The notes: generated from the letters alone by a model not told the origin. Positions 16,622 through 26,580 are shown, counted from the stretch's first letter. The stretch: DNA of 64,000 nucleotides from CAWFKW01 sp963816535 (GCA_963816535.1 CAWFKW010000006.1:434001-498000); one strand, 5' to 3'. Made by a program: numbers and translations.

Positions 16622-18643
16622 CTAGAATGCATTCCCTAAGCCAAACTGAATGGCGTAGAGAGGTTTAACAAAAATGTCCCTGAAGCTGTTTTGGAAAAGC
16701 CATTTCTTTCCGTCATTTCCGCCCGGGTCATAAAGGCGGAACCCTACGTCGATTCTCACGGGCCCAACAAATGTGTAATAACGCACGCCAAAACCTATGG
16801 CGAGCGATATTTCTCTCAACTGAAACTGCTTATGCGTTTCCCAAACGTTTCCGTAATCCAGAAAATATACTGTTCCGAAATTCTTCATGAAATTTGTATT
16901 CGAGTTGAAATTCATCCACCTCAATTCGAATGAGCCTTCGAATAAAAACTTGCCGCCGTTAAGTTTATTGTCAAGTATGCCGTTGTCCTGAGCACGCCAT
17001 CCCCTGACGCTGTTTCCGCCGCCGCTGAAAAACTTGTACTGGGATTGAATCGGCACAAGATTCGGATTATTCCCATATTCCATTATATCCCCGATTCGGT
17101 TGCTCATAGCGAATATTTTGCTGGCTATGCCTCCAGAGATATCAAAATAGAAATAGTTCACAAGGTAGATCTTCAGGTACTGCGAATAATCTATATTATT
17201 TTTGAATTTGTTCAATAAAAACGGAATTAACCCGGCGTCTTCTATAGTAAAAGAATGATAGAACCCGCCGCTTGGATTAAAAACATTATTTGTATTGTCA
17301 TGGGTGGCGTTAAATCCGACAACGGCATTCAAAAGGTTCTGAATAGAATCCTGTTTAATATGTATATTGTTATCAGGTTCATCATCAGCCTGTTTATATT
17401 TCGTTCTTACCAGGTCAGTGGTCAGGTAAGCAGAGAGCGTTTTGTAGAAAACCCACGGCCTTGTTTGGTAATTCAGCGTTATGGAATTACTAATGATGAA
17501 ATACTGTTTAATTACGCTGAAATTCTTAAACAAAGTAGTAAGGCTTACGTTGCCCGTTACGTTATCCCTGAACAAATACGGCTGGAACAGGCTTGTAGTG
17601 AGGCTGACCTCGTTAATGTCTTTATTGTGATATAATGGCTCCAGGTCAACCGAGAAAACTCTGCCGCCTCCGAAGAAGTTTTTATCGTCATACTGCAATC
17701 CTCCGCCAAAATAAAAATAATTATCAATCTGTTTCCCAACAATGCTCGGGGTTACCTGGTATTTTGTATTGAGCGAAATATTCACAACATGATATACTTT
17801 TCTTGAGCTTTCAATAACGGTATCTATCTGAATCCTTCCGAGCTGAACAATGGCCAGTTTAGTCAGGTTTTGTTCGCTTTCAACAAGCAGTTCTTTGCTA
17901 TAAACATCTCCTTCTTTAAATTTCATTTCCCGCAGTACAATGTCAGTATCTATCTTATACTTGTTGTCGGCTATATTAACGCTTGTTTTACCGAAATAAT
18001 AAATTTTATCGGCTCCGGCAAAAGTAAGTTTCACCCGCACCTTATTATTGAAATCAGGGTTTTTTTGAACTTCGCGGGAGTATTTGGCAATTTCGGTCCT
18101 GTAGGTTGTATCCAGACGGGCGTTCAGGTAACCGTTGTCTTGAAGAATATCAAGTATCCGGTTTGATTCGTTTGTCGTATTGGCTTTCATATAAAAGTCG
18201 CCGGGTTTTATCAGCCTGTTTGTATTTATCTGCGTCTTCAGGTTTTCGGGTACTTTACCGAGCCCGTCAATCAGGATCTCCCTGACGGTATACCTGCTGT
18301 TTTCTATGATCGTAAACTTAATATCTGCTTCGTAGTTTACGTTATCATAAGCAACGTCGGTATCTACCAGCGCGTCAAAAAAGCCGTTGTCGAAGTAAAA
18401 TTTCTTAAGCCTCTGGCGGTCGCGTTCGAGCTCATCCTGGTTAAAGTCAAGGGTTTTAGGAAGAACCATCGCTTCTTTAAGAACATCTTTATCGAAAGAT
18501 TTGGTTGTTTTGAAATCAAATTCAAAATCGCTTATAGTGTAGCTTACGGGAGAGGCAAAAGAGCTCCCGCATTCAGCAAAAAGAAACGTCCATGCCGTCA
18601 GCGCGAAGAATAAAATACAAGATTTTGAATTCTGTAATTTCAC
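16622..18643 (-). CDS. Omp85/BamA-TamA family outer-membrane protein
   Basis: About 673 residues. A signal peptide (hydrophobic FFALTAWTFLFA) precedes two or three POTRA-like domains, e.g. RYTVREILIDGLGKVPENLKTQ and a following GDFYMKANTTNES segment. The rest is a 16-strand-type beta-barrel, with GGGLQYDDKNFFGGGR at its start and FFSGGGNSVRGWR near its end, a loop-6 VRG(W/F) motif diagnostic of Omp85 proteins. Members insert barrels or translocate proteins across the outer membrane; whether this is TamA-like or a surface-antigen paralogue is unclear. I chose the GTG at 18643: the frame is open to 18697, but that stretch contains the preceding gene's terminator. Confidence 0.82.
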   Translation of the reverse strand: MKLQNSKSCILFFALTAWTFLFAECGSSFASPVSYTISDFEFDFKTTKSFDKDVLKEAMVLPKTLDFNQDELERDRQRLKKFYFDNGFFDALVDTDVAYDNVNYEADIKFTIIENSRYTVREILIDGLGKVPENLKTQINTNRLIKPGDFYMKANTTNESNRILDILQDNGYLNARLDTTYRTEIAKYSREVQKNPDFNNKVRVKLTFAGADKIYYFGKTSVNIADNKYKIDTDIVLREMKFKEGDVYSKELLVESEQNLTKLAIVQLGRIQIDTVIESSRKVYHVVNISLNTKYQVTPSIVGKQIDNYFYFGGGLQYDDKNFFGGGRVFSVDLEPLYHNKDINEVSLTTSLFQPYLFRDNVTGNVSLTTLFKNFSVIKQYFIISNSITLNYQTRPWVFYKTLSAYLTTDLVRTKYKQADDEPDNNIHIKQDSIQNLLNAVVGFNATHDNTNNVFNPSGGFYHSFTIEDAGLIPFLLNKFKNNIDYSQYLKIYLVNYFYFDISGGIASKIFAMSNRIGDIMEYGNNPNLVPIQSQYKFFSGGGNSVRGWRAQDNGILDNKLNGGKFLFEGSFELRWMNFNSNTNFMKNFGTVYFLDYGNVWETHKQFQLREISLAIGFGVRYYTFVGPVRIDVGFRLYDPGGNDGKKWLFQNSFRDIFVKPLYAIQFGLGNAF

Positions 18644-18666
18644 AAAGAGAAGAGTAATATAAAGAA

Positions 18667-18686
18667 AACCCCGAAGTATCGGGGTT
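18667..18686 (-). terminator. Rho-independent terminator after DUF2795 gene
   Basis: On the minus strand CCCCGATACTTCGGGG forms a stem with a short loop, followed by TTTTCTTTATATT. It lies between the DUF2795 gene stop and the Omp85 gene and separates their transcripts. Confidence 0.7.
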
Positions 18687-18714
18687 ACATTAGTCAATAG
18701 TAAACTGCCGGATC

Positions 18715-18942
18715 TTAAAAATCCTTTTCTTCATCGTCATAGAAGAAATCTTCTTTAGTCGGATAGTCGAGCCAGATCTCTTCTATACTCTCGTACGGTT
18801 CATCGGTATCCTCAAGTTCTCTGAGGTTTTCGATAACTTCCTGCGGGGCCCCGGTCCTTGTTGCATAATCGATGAGCTCGGCTTTATTTGCCGGCCATGG
18901 CGCATCGTCCAAAAAAGAAGCGAGTTCCAGAGTCCAAACCAT
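18715..18942 (-). CDS. DUF2795-family small acidic protein
   Basis: 75 residues: MVWTLELASFLDDAPWPANKAELIDYATRTGAP and QEVIENLRELED match the DUF2795 family, short helical proteins conserved in Chlorobi and Bacteroidota whose role is unknown. The C-terminal part is strongly acidic (EDTDEPYESIEEIW, DDEEKDF). A GGAGAC SD site precedes the ATG. A strong terminator follows, so it is probably transcribed alone. Confidence 0.85.
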   Translation of the reverse strand: MVWTLELASFLDDAPWPANKAELIDYATRTGAPQEVIENLRELEDTDEPYESIEEIWLDYPTKEDFFYDDEEKDF

Positions 18943-19021
18943 GTTTTGAGTCTCCTTTTTATATATTAATAGTTGTTTTGGTTCTTTTTCAAGTTTGGAA
19001 ATATTTGTCTTAATATTCTTT

Positions 19022-20158
19022 TTAATCCCTTAACCTTGGATCGAGAGCGTCGCGTATACCCTCGCCAACTAAATTATAAGCAACAACAGTTAAAAAAATC
19101 ATGAAGCCGGGGAAAACTGCAAGCCACCACGCGCTTGTTGCGCCTCTTGCTTCTGAGAGAACCGAGCCCCAGGTGACGGTTGTCGCTTTAACGCCGAACC
19201 CTAAAAAGCTTAAAGCCGCTTCCACAAGGATCGCGCCCGCAATCGAGAATGAGGCTGAGATCAAAACCGGGGCAATCGCATTTGGAAGCACATGCCGGAA
19301 TATAATGCGCATGTTTGAGAGACCCAGCGAGGTAGCGGCGGAAACATAATCCATGCTGCGCACTTTCAGTATCTCGCCTCTCACAAGTTTGGTGTTGCCC
19401 GTCCAGCTTGTAAGTCCAATAGCCGCCATAATATACCAGATGCTGGACCCGTAAAGCGCGACTATGGTAATAATTAAAAAGAACGCGGGAAACAGCTGCA
19501 TTATTTCAACAAACCTCATAATCATGAGATCGGTTTTGCCGCCGTAGAACCCTGATAGCGCGCCTAAAATTACGCCGATAAATATCGAAATACCTGCGGC
19601 TACAAATCCTACCGATAACGAAATCCTTGAACCATGTATCAAGCCGGAGAGAACATCCCTCCCAATTCCGTCTGTGCCCAGGTAGTGCCCGGTAGCTATA
19701 GAAGGCCCGGCGCTGCTGTTATACAGGTCCACATCCGAAGGAAAAAACCTGATCGGCGGCCATATGGCAGTCCCTAATTCCAGAGACTTATAATCAGCAT
19801 TTAGGAATTCAGGTTCCCACTTTGCGATGCCAAGACTGACCGCATAATCTTTGAATACCGGGAAAAATGACTCGCCTTTATAACTGCAATAAATTGGCTT
19901 ATCATTTGCGAGCAAATCGGCAAATAACGCTATCCCGACCAGGAATAAAACAACATAGAAGGCGCCAACTGCAAGCTTATTTTTCTTAAACTGATGTTTA
20001 ACAAGCGACCAGTAAGTTTGGTCAACCCCTCCGTGTTTGCCGGTCATATCTTCTTCCGGCACGTCGTTTCCCGGAGTCACAACTGTTTGTGGGGTTGGGC
20101 CCACCATCATCTGGTTTTCGGATTCGAACTCTCTTTCTGGAACTTTTCTATCTGGCAT
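19022..20158 (-). CDS. oppC: Peptide ABC transporter permease, OppC/DppC type
   Basis: Inner-membrane permease of a peptide/nickel-type importer. 378 residues: a polar N-terminal tail (to about residue 50), the OppC N-terminal TM segment (AVGAFYVVLFLVGIALFADLLAND), a long periplasmic loop with GHYLGTDGIGRDVLSGLIHGSRISL, then the binding-protein-dependent permease core. The EAA loop reads EAATSLGLSNMRIIFRHVLPNA, the coupling site for the ATPase. Final TM segments include FLTVVAYNLVGEGIRDALDPRLR. The N-terminal 50-residue tail is longer than usual. It lies 15 nt after the oppB gene. No ATPase gene (oppD/oppF) is present here. Confidence 0.9.
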   Translation of the reverse strand: MPDRKVPEREFESENQMMVGPTPQTVVTPGNDVPEEDMTGKHGGVDQTYWSLVKHQFKKNKLAVGAFYVVLFLVGIALFADLLANDKPIYCSYKGESFFPVFKDYAVSLGIAKWEPEFLNADYKSLELGTAIWPPIRFFPSDVDLYNSSAGPSIATGHYLGTDGIGRDVLSGLIHGSRISLSVGFVAAGISIFIGVILGALSGFYGGKTDLMIMRFVEIMQLFPAFFLIITIVALYGSSIWYIMAAIGLTSWTGNTKLVRGEILKVRSMDYVSAATSLGLSNMRIIFRHVLPNAIAPVLISASFSIAGAILVEAALSFLGFGVKATTVTWGSVLSEARGATSAWWLAVFPGFMIFLTVVAYNLVGEGIRDALDPRLRD

Positions 20159-20173
20159 AAATAAATAATTATC

Positions 20174-21184
20174 CTATTTCTTTGTAAAAGCAATTCTCGG
20201 ATCGACGAAAGCATACAAAATATCTACTAAAAGCAGGCCAAGCATTGTCAGAACGGCAGATAATACCAGTTCTGCCATGATCAACGGATAATCTCTTGCA
20301 ATGAGCGCCTGGAACGCAAGCTGCCCGACTCCGGGAATGCTGAAAATGGTTTCAACTATAACGCTTCCGCCTATTAATCCCGGCAGTATGCCGCCAAGCA
20401 GTGTAATAATAGGTATCAGTGAATTCCTGAGCGCGTGTTTCATCACGACCGTTTTTTCTTTAAGCCCTTTTGCGCGAGCGGTCCTTATATAGTCCTGCCT
20501 TATCACTTCAAGCATACTTCCGCGCATCTGCCTTGATAAGAACGCAAAGCTGGCCAGCGCAGAGGTAGTTATAGGCAGTATCAAATGATATATCCTGTCC
20601 CATATCTTTGCAAAGAAGCTCCAGTTATCTGAGCCTAAGGTAGTTAGGCCCGATGTCGGGAACAGTTTTATGTATTCAACATTCGCCAGGAAAACTATAG
20701 CCATTGTAGCTACCCAGAAATCCGGAAGAGAATATAACACAAAAAGAATGAAAGTTGAAATCCTGTCTCCCACACTATATTGCCTTGCAGCGGAATAAAT
20801 TCCTATTGGAATAGCAATAAGGTAAGCCAGGCAGACCACGACAAAATCGATAGAAGCGGTTATCGGGATTCTCTCGGCGATCTTCGCCATAACCGGGCGG
20901 TTATCAACAAATGAATTGCCAAAATCGCCGGTGGCCATGTTTCCCAGCCAGATCGCGTATTGCGTATATATTGGCTTATCAAGACCCCATTTCTTTTTAT
21001 AATACTGTTTGGCCTGTTCATTCATTTGGCTTTTTTCATCGGCCTTCATATTCTCATTGCTGACGCCGACTTTAAGCTCAGTAGGATCGCCCGGCGCCAG
21101 GTGCGAAATCGCGAATGTTATCAGCGTTATCGCAATCAGCGTCGGGATAAACAGCAAAATCCTTTTTATAACATATTGAGTCAT
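20174..21184 (-). CDS. oppB: Peptide ABC transporter permease, OppB/DppB type
   Basis: 336 residues, starting MTQYVIKRILLFIPTLIAITLITFAISHLAPGDPTEL, the standard OppB N-terminus with one TM helix and the HLAPGDP motif. Six TM helices are visible. The EAA loop reads TARAKGLKEKTVVMKHALRNSLIP, and the C-terminus ends ILLVDILYAFVDPRI. It pairs with the OppC permease 15 nt downstream and is preceded by two substrate-binding protein genes. Confidence 0.93.
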   Translation of the reverse strand: MTQYVIKRILLFIPTLIAITLITFAISHLAPGDPTELKVGVSNENMKADEKSQMNEQAKQYYKKKWGLDKPIYTQYAIWLGNMATGDFGNSFVDNRPVMAKIAERIPITASIDFVVVCLAYLIAIPIGIYSAARQYSVGDRISTFILFVLYSLPDFWVATMAIVFLANVEYIKLFPTSGLTTLGSDNWSFFAKIWDRIYHLILPITTSALASFAFLSRQMRGSMLEVIRQDYIRTARAKGLKEKTVVMKHALRNSLIPIITLLGGILPGLIGGSVIVETIFSIPGVGQLAFQALIARDYPLIMAELVLSAVLTMLGLLLVDILYAFVDPRIAFTKK

Positions 21185-21216
21185 AGAAAAATCTCTGTAT
21201 TAATTCAGGATAATCA

Positions 21217-23034
21217 TCAGTTGTTCATGTTCTGCGCATACTTCTGCGAGCCTTTTGGAACCCACCACTCGTTATATGAGGGACTTGGCTGAATATTGTA
21301 CCATCGTGCATTCTTAAACCTTGCATCGTAAATATACCTTGATTTGCCGCTCCATAAGAACGTGTAAGGCTGTTCATCATATATAACCTTTTGCCATTTT
21401 TTCAGAATGTCTACTCTCTTTCCTTCATCCATTTCGTTTTTGTAAGCCATTATCAGTGAATCGCTTACGGGATTGTTGAAGCTGATGTAATTGCTTCCTT
21501 CGCCCTTGGACTGGCTGGAGTGCCATATCTGGTAGGGGTCGGGAGGCGCTGTTGGCGAAGTCCATGCAGAATATGTCGCATCAAACTCATGTTTCTTTGT
21601 CTTATCAAGATACACAGACCATTCTATTTCCTGCAGGTCAGCCGATATTCCGACCTTTTTAAGAGCTTCAATCACAACGAGGAGAATTTGTTTCCTGATC
21701 GGGTTATTGAAGATAAGAAATGTAAATTTGAAATCCATTTTCTTCCCGTTTATTACTTTATCCAGCACTCCGTCGCCGTCGGAATCTTTCCATCCTGCTT
21801 CTGATAGAAGTTCCTTGGCTTTTTCCGGGTCATAATTTATTACAGGCAGGTCTGTATTCAAATATTTTGTGTTTTTGTAGAAGACGTCAGATTGTATCAT
21901 TACGGCGTCTCCGAATAGTATCTTGTCGATAATGGTTTTCCTATCAACAAGCATTGAGAGCGCCATCCTTACCTTCTTATCCTGGAACAGGGGGTTAAGT
22001 TCATTCCATGCAAGGTAAGTATATGAAGGTTCCGAGGGCCTTGCTTTGACAAGCTTAAACTGTTCGGGGTTTTCGAGATTCTTGTAGAAATCGAGCGGCG
22101 GAATAACGTACATAGCGTCAACTTCTTTGTTCTTCGCGCTCACAAGAGCCGCCGAATTATCCTGAATAGTCTTGAATATTATTTTGTTAGGATAATTCGG
22201 GATACTTGCCACATCCCAATAATTCGGATTTCTTCTCAAAGTCATTTCCTGGCCGGTTTCCCATTTTTCAAAAATATATGGACCTGAACCTATGAGGTAC
22301 TTTGCGCTTCTGGAAACCTCCTGTGAGTTAATAAAATCTGCATACTTTTGTAAACCGGCAACCTTAGAGGCTGTGGAAAAATCCTTCAGATCATCCCATG
22401 ATACCTTATCTAAAACTCCCTGCGGGTCCAAAACATGTTTGGGCATTATCGCAAATGAACTCAGGTAATATATCCCGCGCCATGACGGCTTGAGCATTGT
22501 GAACATTACTGTGTACGGGTCGTTGTTAACCAATTCGACTTTCTCGACAGGCTCAAAGTAATTCCTCAAAGGCGCATCGTCTATGAAAGGAACCTTGATG
22601 GCTTTCAGTGAAAATATTACATCTTCTCCCGTAAGAGGCTTGCCGTCTGAAAATGTTACGTTTTTCTTTAGATGGAAAGTGTATGTGTGGTAATCCGGAG
22701 AGATTTCCGGCATATCGGCCAGCCATGGTATTAAATCATAGGTGATTTTATCCTGGTTAAGCAGAGTTTCGTAAATATAAGAATCGTATTCCTGAGCGCT
22801 TGCATCATTGGAGACTATCGGGTTCATCTTTTCAGGGTCGGCAATTTCTCTTATTACGACCCAATCTCCTGCAACAGCTCCGGCCGTATCAACCGGGGCA
22901 ACTGCAACATCATCCATTTTATTGTTATTTGTATTTTGATCAGGGCCCTTTTTACCGCATGACGTGAAAATTACTAAAGCTATGATGAGACCGGAATAAA
23001 GTGAGGGCTTTAGAATATTTCTTAGTTTAAACAT
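21217..23034 (-). CDS. Peptide-binding lipoprotein (SBP family 5), paralogue 1
   Basis: 605 residues. The signal peptide ends LVIFTSCGKKG, with Cys as the lipid anchor. The rest is a family-5 extracellular solute-binding protein: FHLKKNVTFSDGKPLTGEDV, the YWDVASIPNYPNKI segment and the C-terminal FLWSGKSRYIYDARFKN are diagnostic for OppA/DppA-like proteins. It contains a DSDGDGVLDK calcium-binding-like motif inserted where the lysine-rich AGW region ends. It is very similar in layout to the next gene upstream, so the pair arose by duplication. It lies 32 nt upstream of oppB and should be the binding partner of this importer. Confidence 0.9.
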   Translation of the reverse strand: MFKLRNILKPSLYSGLIIALVIFTSCGKKGPDQNTNNNKMDDVAVAPVDTAGAVAGDWVVIREIADPEKMNPIVSNDASAQEYDSYIYETLLNQDKITYDLIPWLADMPEISPDYHTYTFHLKKNVTFSDGKPLTGEDVIFSLKAIKVPFIDDAPLRNYFEPVEKVELVNNDPYTVMFTMLKPSWRGIYYLSSFAIMPKHVLDPQGVLDKVSWDDLKDFSTASKVAGLQKYADFINSQEVSRSAKYLIGSGPYIFEKWETGQEMTLRRNPNYWDVASIPNYPNKIIFKTIQDNSAALVSAKNKEVDAMYVIPPLDFYKNLENPEQFKLVKARPSEPSYTYLAWNELNPLFQDKKVRMALSMLVDRKTIIDKILFGDAVMIQSDVFYKNTKYLNTDLPVINYDPEKAKELLSEAGWKDSDGDGVLDKVINGKKMDFKFTFLIFNNPIRKQILLVVIEALKKVGISADLQEIEWSVYLDKTKKHEFDATYSAWTSPTAPPDPYQIWHSSQSKGEGSNYISFNNPVSDSLIMAYKNEMDEGKRVDILKKWQKVIYDEQPYTFLWSGKSRYIYDARFKNARWYNIQPSPSYNEWWVPKGSQKYAQNMNN

Positions 23035-23178
23035 AGGAAAGATATATAAAAAGTTTTCAAAAAATGAGTATTTTGTGGAATTTCTGGACGCAATTTATCT
23101 ATAATATTCTTATTTTCAACTGAAAAATGCCGTACTATAGGGCGCAAATTCCCGCCTGAGCCTGTATTCCAAATTACC

Positions 23179-24975
23179 TTAATTCGGCGTTTGGAATTTC
23201 TGCGCATTCCTGGGCACCCACCACTCAGTTAGCTGATATGAAGTAAGCGGCGTCGGGTACCATCTCACATTCCTGAATCGTTCGCCATAAACATATTTAG
23301 CCTTTGGAGTCCATGTAAATGTATAGACCTGGTCGTCATAGAATATTCTTTGCAGCCTTTTGATTATCTCAATTCTCTTTGCTTCATCAAACTCCTGCCT
23401 GTACTGAACCATCAGCGAATCAGCTTCGGGATTCTTATAACTTATGAAATTGCTTCCCTCGCCTTTGCTCTGAGACGAATGGAATATCTGGTATTCATCC
23501 GGCGGATAGTCGCTGAGGATCCATGCTCCCATAGTGGCGTCAAACTCATGTTTCTTGGTTTTATCAAGGTAAACAGACCATTCAAGGGTCTGCACCTCCG
23601 CCTGGATTCCGACTTTTTTCAGTTCATCTATCAGAACAAGTATCGCCTGCTTTCTAGATTCGTTAGTGTTCAGCAAATATGTAAACTTAAAATCAACCTT
23701 TTTACCGTCTATCATTTTGTCAAGCACGCCGTCGCCGTCGCTATCGATCCATCCGGCTTCGGTCAGCAGCTGTTTAGCTTTTGCCGGGTCGAACGGGATC
23801 TCGGGCAGGTCGGGGTTATAATGTTTCTTATCCTGGAAATAGACCGGGCCCTGGATAGGCACAGCCATCCCGAAATGAATTTTGTCAATAATAGTTTTCC
23901 TGTCAAGAAGGTATGCAAGCGCCCATCTTACTCTTACATCGGCAAAGTACGGCCTGTTCATATTATAGCCTATATAATCAAACCTTGGTTCTGTCGGGTC
24001 GGCTTTTTTCATATCATACTGTTCGACGTTCGCCAGCGTTTTTGCATAATCGATAGGTTTCATCAGGTAAAGAAGATCAATTTCCTTATTCTTTGCGGCT
24101 ACCACTGCCGCAGATTCGTCCTGAATAACCTTTGCGATGATCTTTTCCGGATACGCCATGCCGAAGTTGCCGCTCCTGTTCCAGTAGTTTTCGTTTCTCC
24201 TGAACTCTACGGTCTGGCCGGTATCCCATTTGTAAAATACATACGGCCCTGAGCCAATAAGATATTTCGGATTGCGGTTCATATCCTCGGAATTAAAAAA
24301 ATCAGCGTACTTTTTCAACGCGGCGTTCTTTTGTGCTGCGTTCATGTCGGCGCAATCTTCCCACGTATATTTATCTGTCAGCCCTTCAGGGTCGTCGACT
24401 TCTTTTGACATTATCTGGAGATCGCCCAAAACGAGCATCGCTTTGAAATACGGCTTTGAAAGAGTGAACCTGATAGTGTACTTATCCCCGTTAACCAGCT
24501 CGACTTTCTTCAACGACTCGTAATAATTTCTGAGCGCGGCGTCATCTACCAGCGGGTTCTTCATTGTTTTGAACGAATAAACCACGTCATCGCCGGTCAG
24601 CGGCTTGCCGTTTGAAAACGTTATGTTCTTTTTGAGCTTAAAAGTATAAACAAGATGGTCAGGCGAAACATCAGGCATCGATTCAGCCAGCCATGGAATT
24701 GGGTCCATTGTTGATCTGTCAGCGGCAAAAAGAAGCTTTTCAAAAATGTACAGAGTATATTCCTGTCCAGTAGCATCCTGTACGGTGGTTGGATTCAGCT
24801 TCTGCGGGTCGGCAAGTTCCCTGTGAATAACCCAGTCTCCAACAACGGCTCCAACGGTATCCACCGGAGGCATCAAAACGCTCCCGTCGTCTTTTTGCGT
24901 TGTCTTATTCTGATTGTTTCCGCCGCAAGAGTATAAAAAGAGGGCCAGTAAAATAATTACCGGTATTGTTCTCAT
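23179..24975 (-). CDS. Peptide-binding lipoprotein (SBP family 5), paralogue 2
   Basis: 598 residues, with lipobox LFLYSCGGN and the same domain plan as the downstream paralogue: VTFSNGKPLTG in place of FSDGKPLTG, RRNENYWN, AAVVAAKNKEIDLLYL, and the inserted DSDGDGVLDKMIDGKKVDFKFTY segment. The two share long identical stretches in the C-terminal half (WSVYLDKTKKHEFDAT, HSSQSKGEGSN). Divergence elsewhere suggests different peptide specificity. It is first in the transcript, followed by the second binding protein (144 nt gap), oppB and oppC. Confidence 0.9.
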   Translation of the reverse strand: MRTIPVIILLALFLYSCGGNNQNKTTQKDDGSVLMPPVDTVGAVVGDWVIHRELADPQKLNPTTVQDATGQEYTLYIFEKLLFAADRSTMDPIPWLAESMPDVSPDHLVYTFKLKKNITFSNGKPLTGDDVVYSFKTMKNPLVDDAALRNYYESLKKVELVNGDKYTIRFTLSKPYFKAMLVLGDLQIMSKEVDDPEGLTDKYTWEDCADMNAAQKNAALKKYADFFNSEDMNRNPKYLIGSGPYVFYKWDTGQTVEFRRNENYWNRSGNFGMAYPEKIIAKVIQDESAAVVAAKNKEIDLLYLMKPIDYAKTLANVEQYDMKKADPTEPRFDYIGYNMNRPYFADVRVRWALAYLLDRKTIIDKIHFGMAVPIQGPVYFQDKKHYNPDLPEIPFDPAKAKQLLTEAGWIDSDGDGVLDKMIDGKKVDFKFTYLLNTNESRKQAILVLIDELKKVGIQAEVQTLEWSVYLDKTKKHEFDATMGAWILSDYPPDEYQIFHSSQSKGEGSNFISYKNPEADSLMVQYRQEFDEAKRIEIIKRLQRIFYDDQVYTFTWTPKAKYVYGERFRNVRWYPTPLTSYQLTEWWVPRNAQKFQTPN

Positions 24976-25049
24976 ATGTTTCTTTGATATTTTTTATCTG
25001 TTGATTGAACGTCAATAAGATGGCTCCAAGCCATCATATGAAAAATGAT

Positions 25050-26102
25050 TTACTCGAAATCGTGCTCGAGGTACTTAACCGACCTTTCGAGATCAAGCCT
25101 GTTTTCGCCTTTGGATTTCTTCATAATTTCCATTTCAAGCTTTTCCGAAAGCGACTTTGCCGCATCGTAGCCATAATGTTTTAACAGGTAATTCAGCGCA
25201 ATAATTTCCGATATAACGGTTATGTTCTTTCCCGGGAAAATAGGCAGCCTTACAAAAGGAATCTCGACCCCCAGTATTTCAATGGTCTCGTTATCCAACC
25301 CTGTACGGGTGTATTCCTTCCTTGCGCTCCATTCTTCAAGGTTCACAAGCAGCTCCACCCTTTTCTGGAACCTTATAGCTCTGATGCCGAACACGGCTCT
25401 TACGTCTACAATGCCAAGTCCGCGGATTTCCATAAAATGCTCGACAAGGTTGGTCCCCGTGCCCATAAGTATGCCGTCGCCCTTACGCGAGACCATCACA
25501 ACGTCGTCTGCGACAAGCCTGTGTCCGCGCTCAAGCAGATCGAGCGCGATTTCGCTTTTTCCGATGCCGCTTCTGCCGTAGAAAAGCAGGCCGACTCCGT
25601 AAACATCCACAAACGATCCGTGAATGGCGATTTGGGGCGAAAACTGGTCGTCAAGAAAATCAGTGATAAAATAAGCGAAATTAGTCGTGGGAAGCGGGGT
25701 AACAAATACCGGAATTTTATGTTTATGCGCAAGCTCCATGAACTTATCCGAGGGCTTGTTGTTAAACGTAATGCAAATACAGGGGATATCGAAAGAAAAG
25801 AACTTCTCAAGAGATTTGGCGCGCTCTGCCGCGTTTAAATGCCTGAGATAACGCATTTCTGTGTTGCCTACGACCTGCACCCTGGCGTATGTAAATAATT
25901 CTGTATAGCCTGCAAGCGGCAGCCCCGGGCGATGAATATTTTTATCTTTAATGATCCTGTCTAAGCCTGAATCGCCTTCAGATATCTTTGTTAGCTTAAA
26001 TCTCTGCTTACAAGCGTTGTAAAAGTAGTCGACAGTGATGCTTTCTTTCTTTATCTCTCTGAGATTCTTAAGAATTTTCTGGAGATGTTTCATTTCATTC
26101 AT
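25050..26102 (-). CDS. hprK: HPr kinase/phosphorylase
   Basis: 350 residues. The C-terminal kinase domain has Walker A GRSGIGKSEIALDLLERGH near residue 175, the VADDV segment and the HprK signature MEIRGLGIVDVRAVFG. The N-terminal domain (about residues 1-140) has the typical IGNTE...YL and PCICITFNN strands. In Firmicutes the enzyme phosphorylates Ser46 of HPr; in this phylum it is often present without a full sugar PTS and its target is uncertain. It overlaps the upstream hpf gene by 8 nt, the usual hpf-hprK coupling. Confidence 0.93.
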   Translation of the reverse strand: MNEMKHLQKILKNLREIKKESITVDYFYNACKQRFKLTKISEGDSGLDRIIKDKNIHRPGLPLAGYTELFTYARVQVVGNTEMRYLRHLNAAERAKSLEKFFSFDIPCICITFNNKPSDKFMELAHKHKIPVFVTPLPTTNFAYFITDFLDDQFSPQIAIHGSFVDVYGVGLLFYGRSGIGKSEIALDLLERGHRLVADDVVMVSRKGDGILMGTGTNLVEHFMEIRGLGIVDVRAVFGIRAIRFQKRVELLVNLEEWSARKEYTRTGLDNETIEILGVEIPFVRLPIFPGKNITVISEIIALNYLLKHYGYDAAKSLSEKLEMEIMKKSKGENRLDLERSVKYLEHDFE

Positions 26103-26421
26103 CCGCGCCCGGTTTCTCAGAGTGGTTTTCTTTCAGCCTTTCCTTATATTTTTTTATTTGCGCGGCCACTTTATCGACCGCTCTTTCTATTGAAACTTTA
26201 AAGTCGTCTGATTGTTCCTTTGAGGTGAAAGTATGATGGTTGTTTATCTTGACAATTACTTCTGCGTTCTTCACGCTGTTGGTCGGTTTTTCGTAGCTCA
26301 AAATTACTTCGCTCTTGATGATACCGTCATAAAATCTCGCTATCTTATCTATTTCCGCTTCGGCAAATTCTTTTAGTGTGTCGTGGGCTTTGAAGTGTCT
26401 TGCTGTCAGGGTAAAGTTCAT
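26095..26421 (-). CDS. hpf: Ribosome hibernation promoting factor (short HPF/RaiA)
   Basis: 108 residues, the short form without the C-terminal dimerisation domain. The beta-alpha-beta-beta-beta-alpha fold starts MNFTLTARHFKAHDTLKEFAEAEI, followed by HHTFTSKEQSDDFKVSIERAVDKVAAQIKKYKERLK, the conserved helix that lies in the 30S channel. The ATG at 26421 has a perfect GGAGG 5 nt upstream; the alternative ATG at 26433 lies 5' of that SD site, so I reject it. Overlaps hprK by 8 nt. Confidence 0.92.
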   Translation of the reverse strand: MNFTLTARHFKAHDTLKEFAEAEIDKIARFYDGIIKSEVILSYEKPTNSVKNAEVIVKINNHHTFTSKEQSDDFKVSIERAVDKVAAQIKKYKERLKENHSEKPGADE

Positions 26422-26580
26422 ATCGGCCTCCATACTCTAAGAAATGATTAAATTCGGAATAATTTTCCATAAAAAAATGTGCTTTCACGCAAATATGCTA
26501 AAGTTCAACGTCAAAATCAATTATAGAATGGCTCACGAATGCAGGTATTTTAATGATTGTAAAAACATGCGTTAATTACA

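Noticed and set aside
23022..23207. 61-codon frame between the two binding-protein genes
   Set aside because: Overlaps both genes' ends, no SD site; shadow frame.
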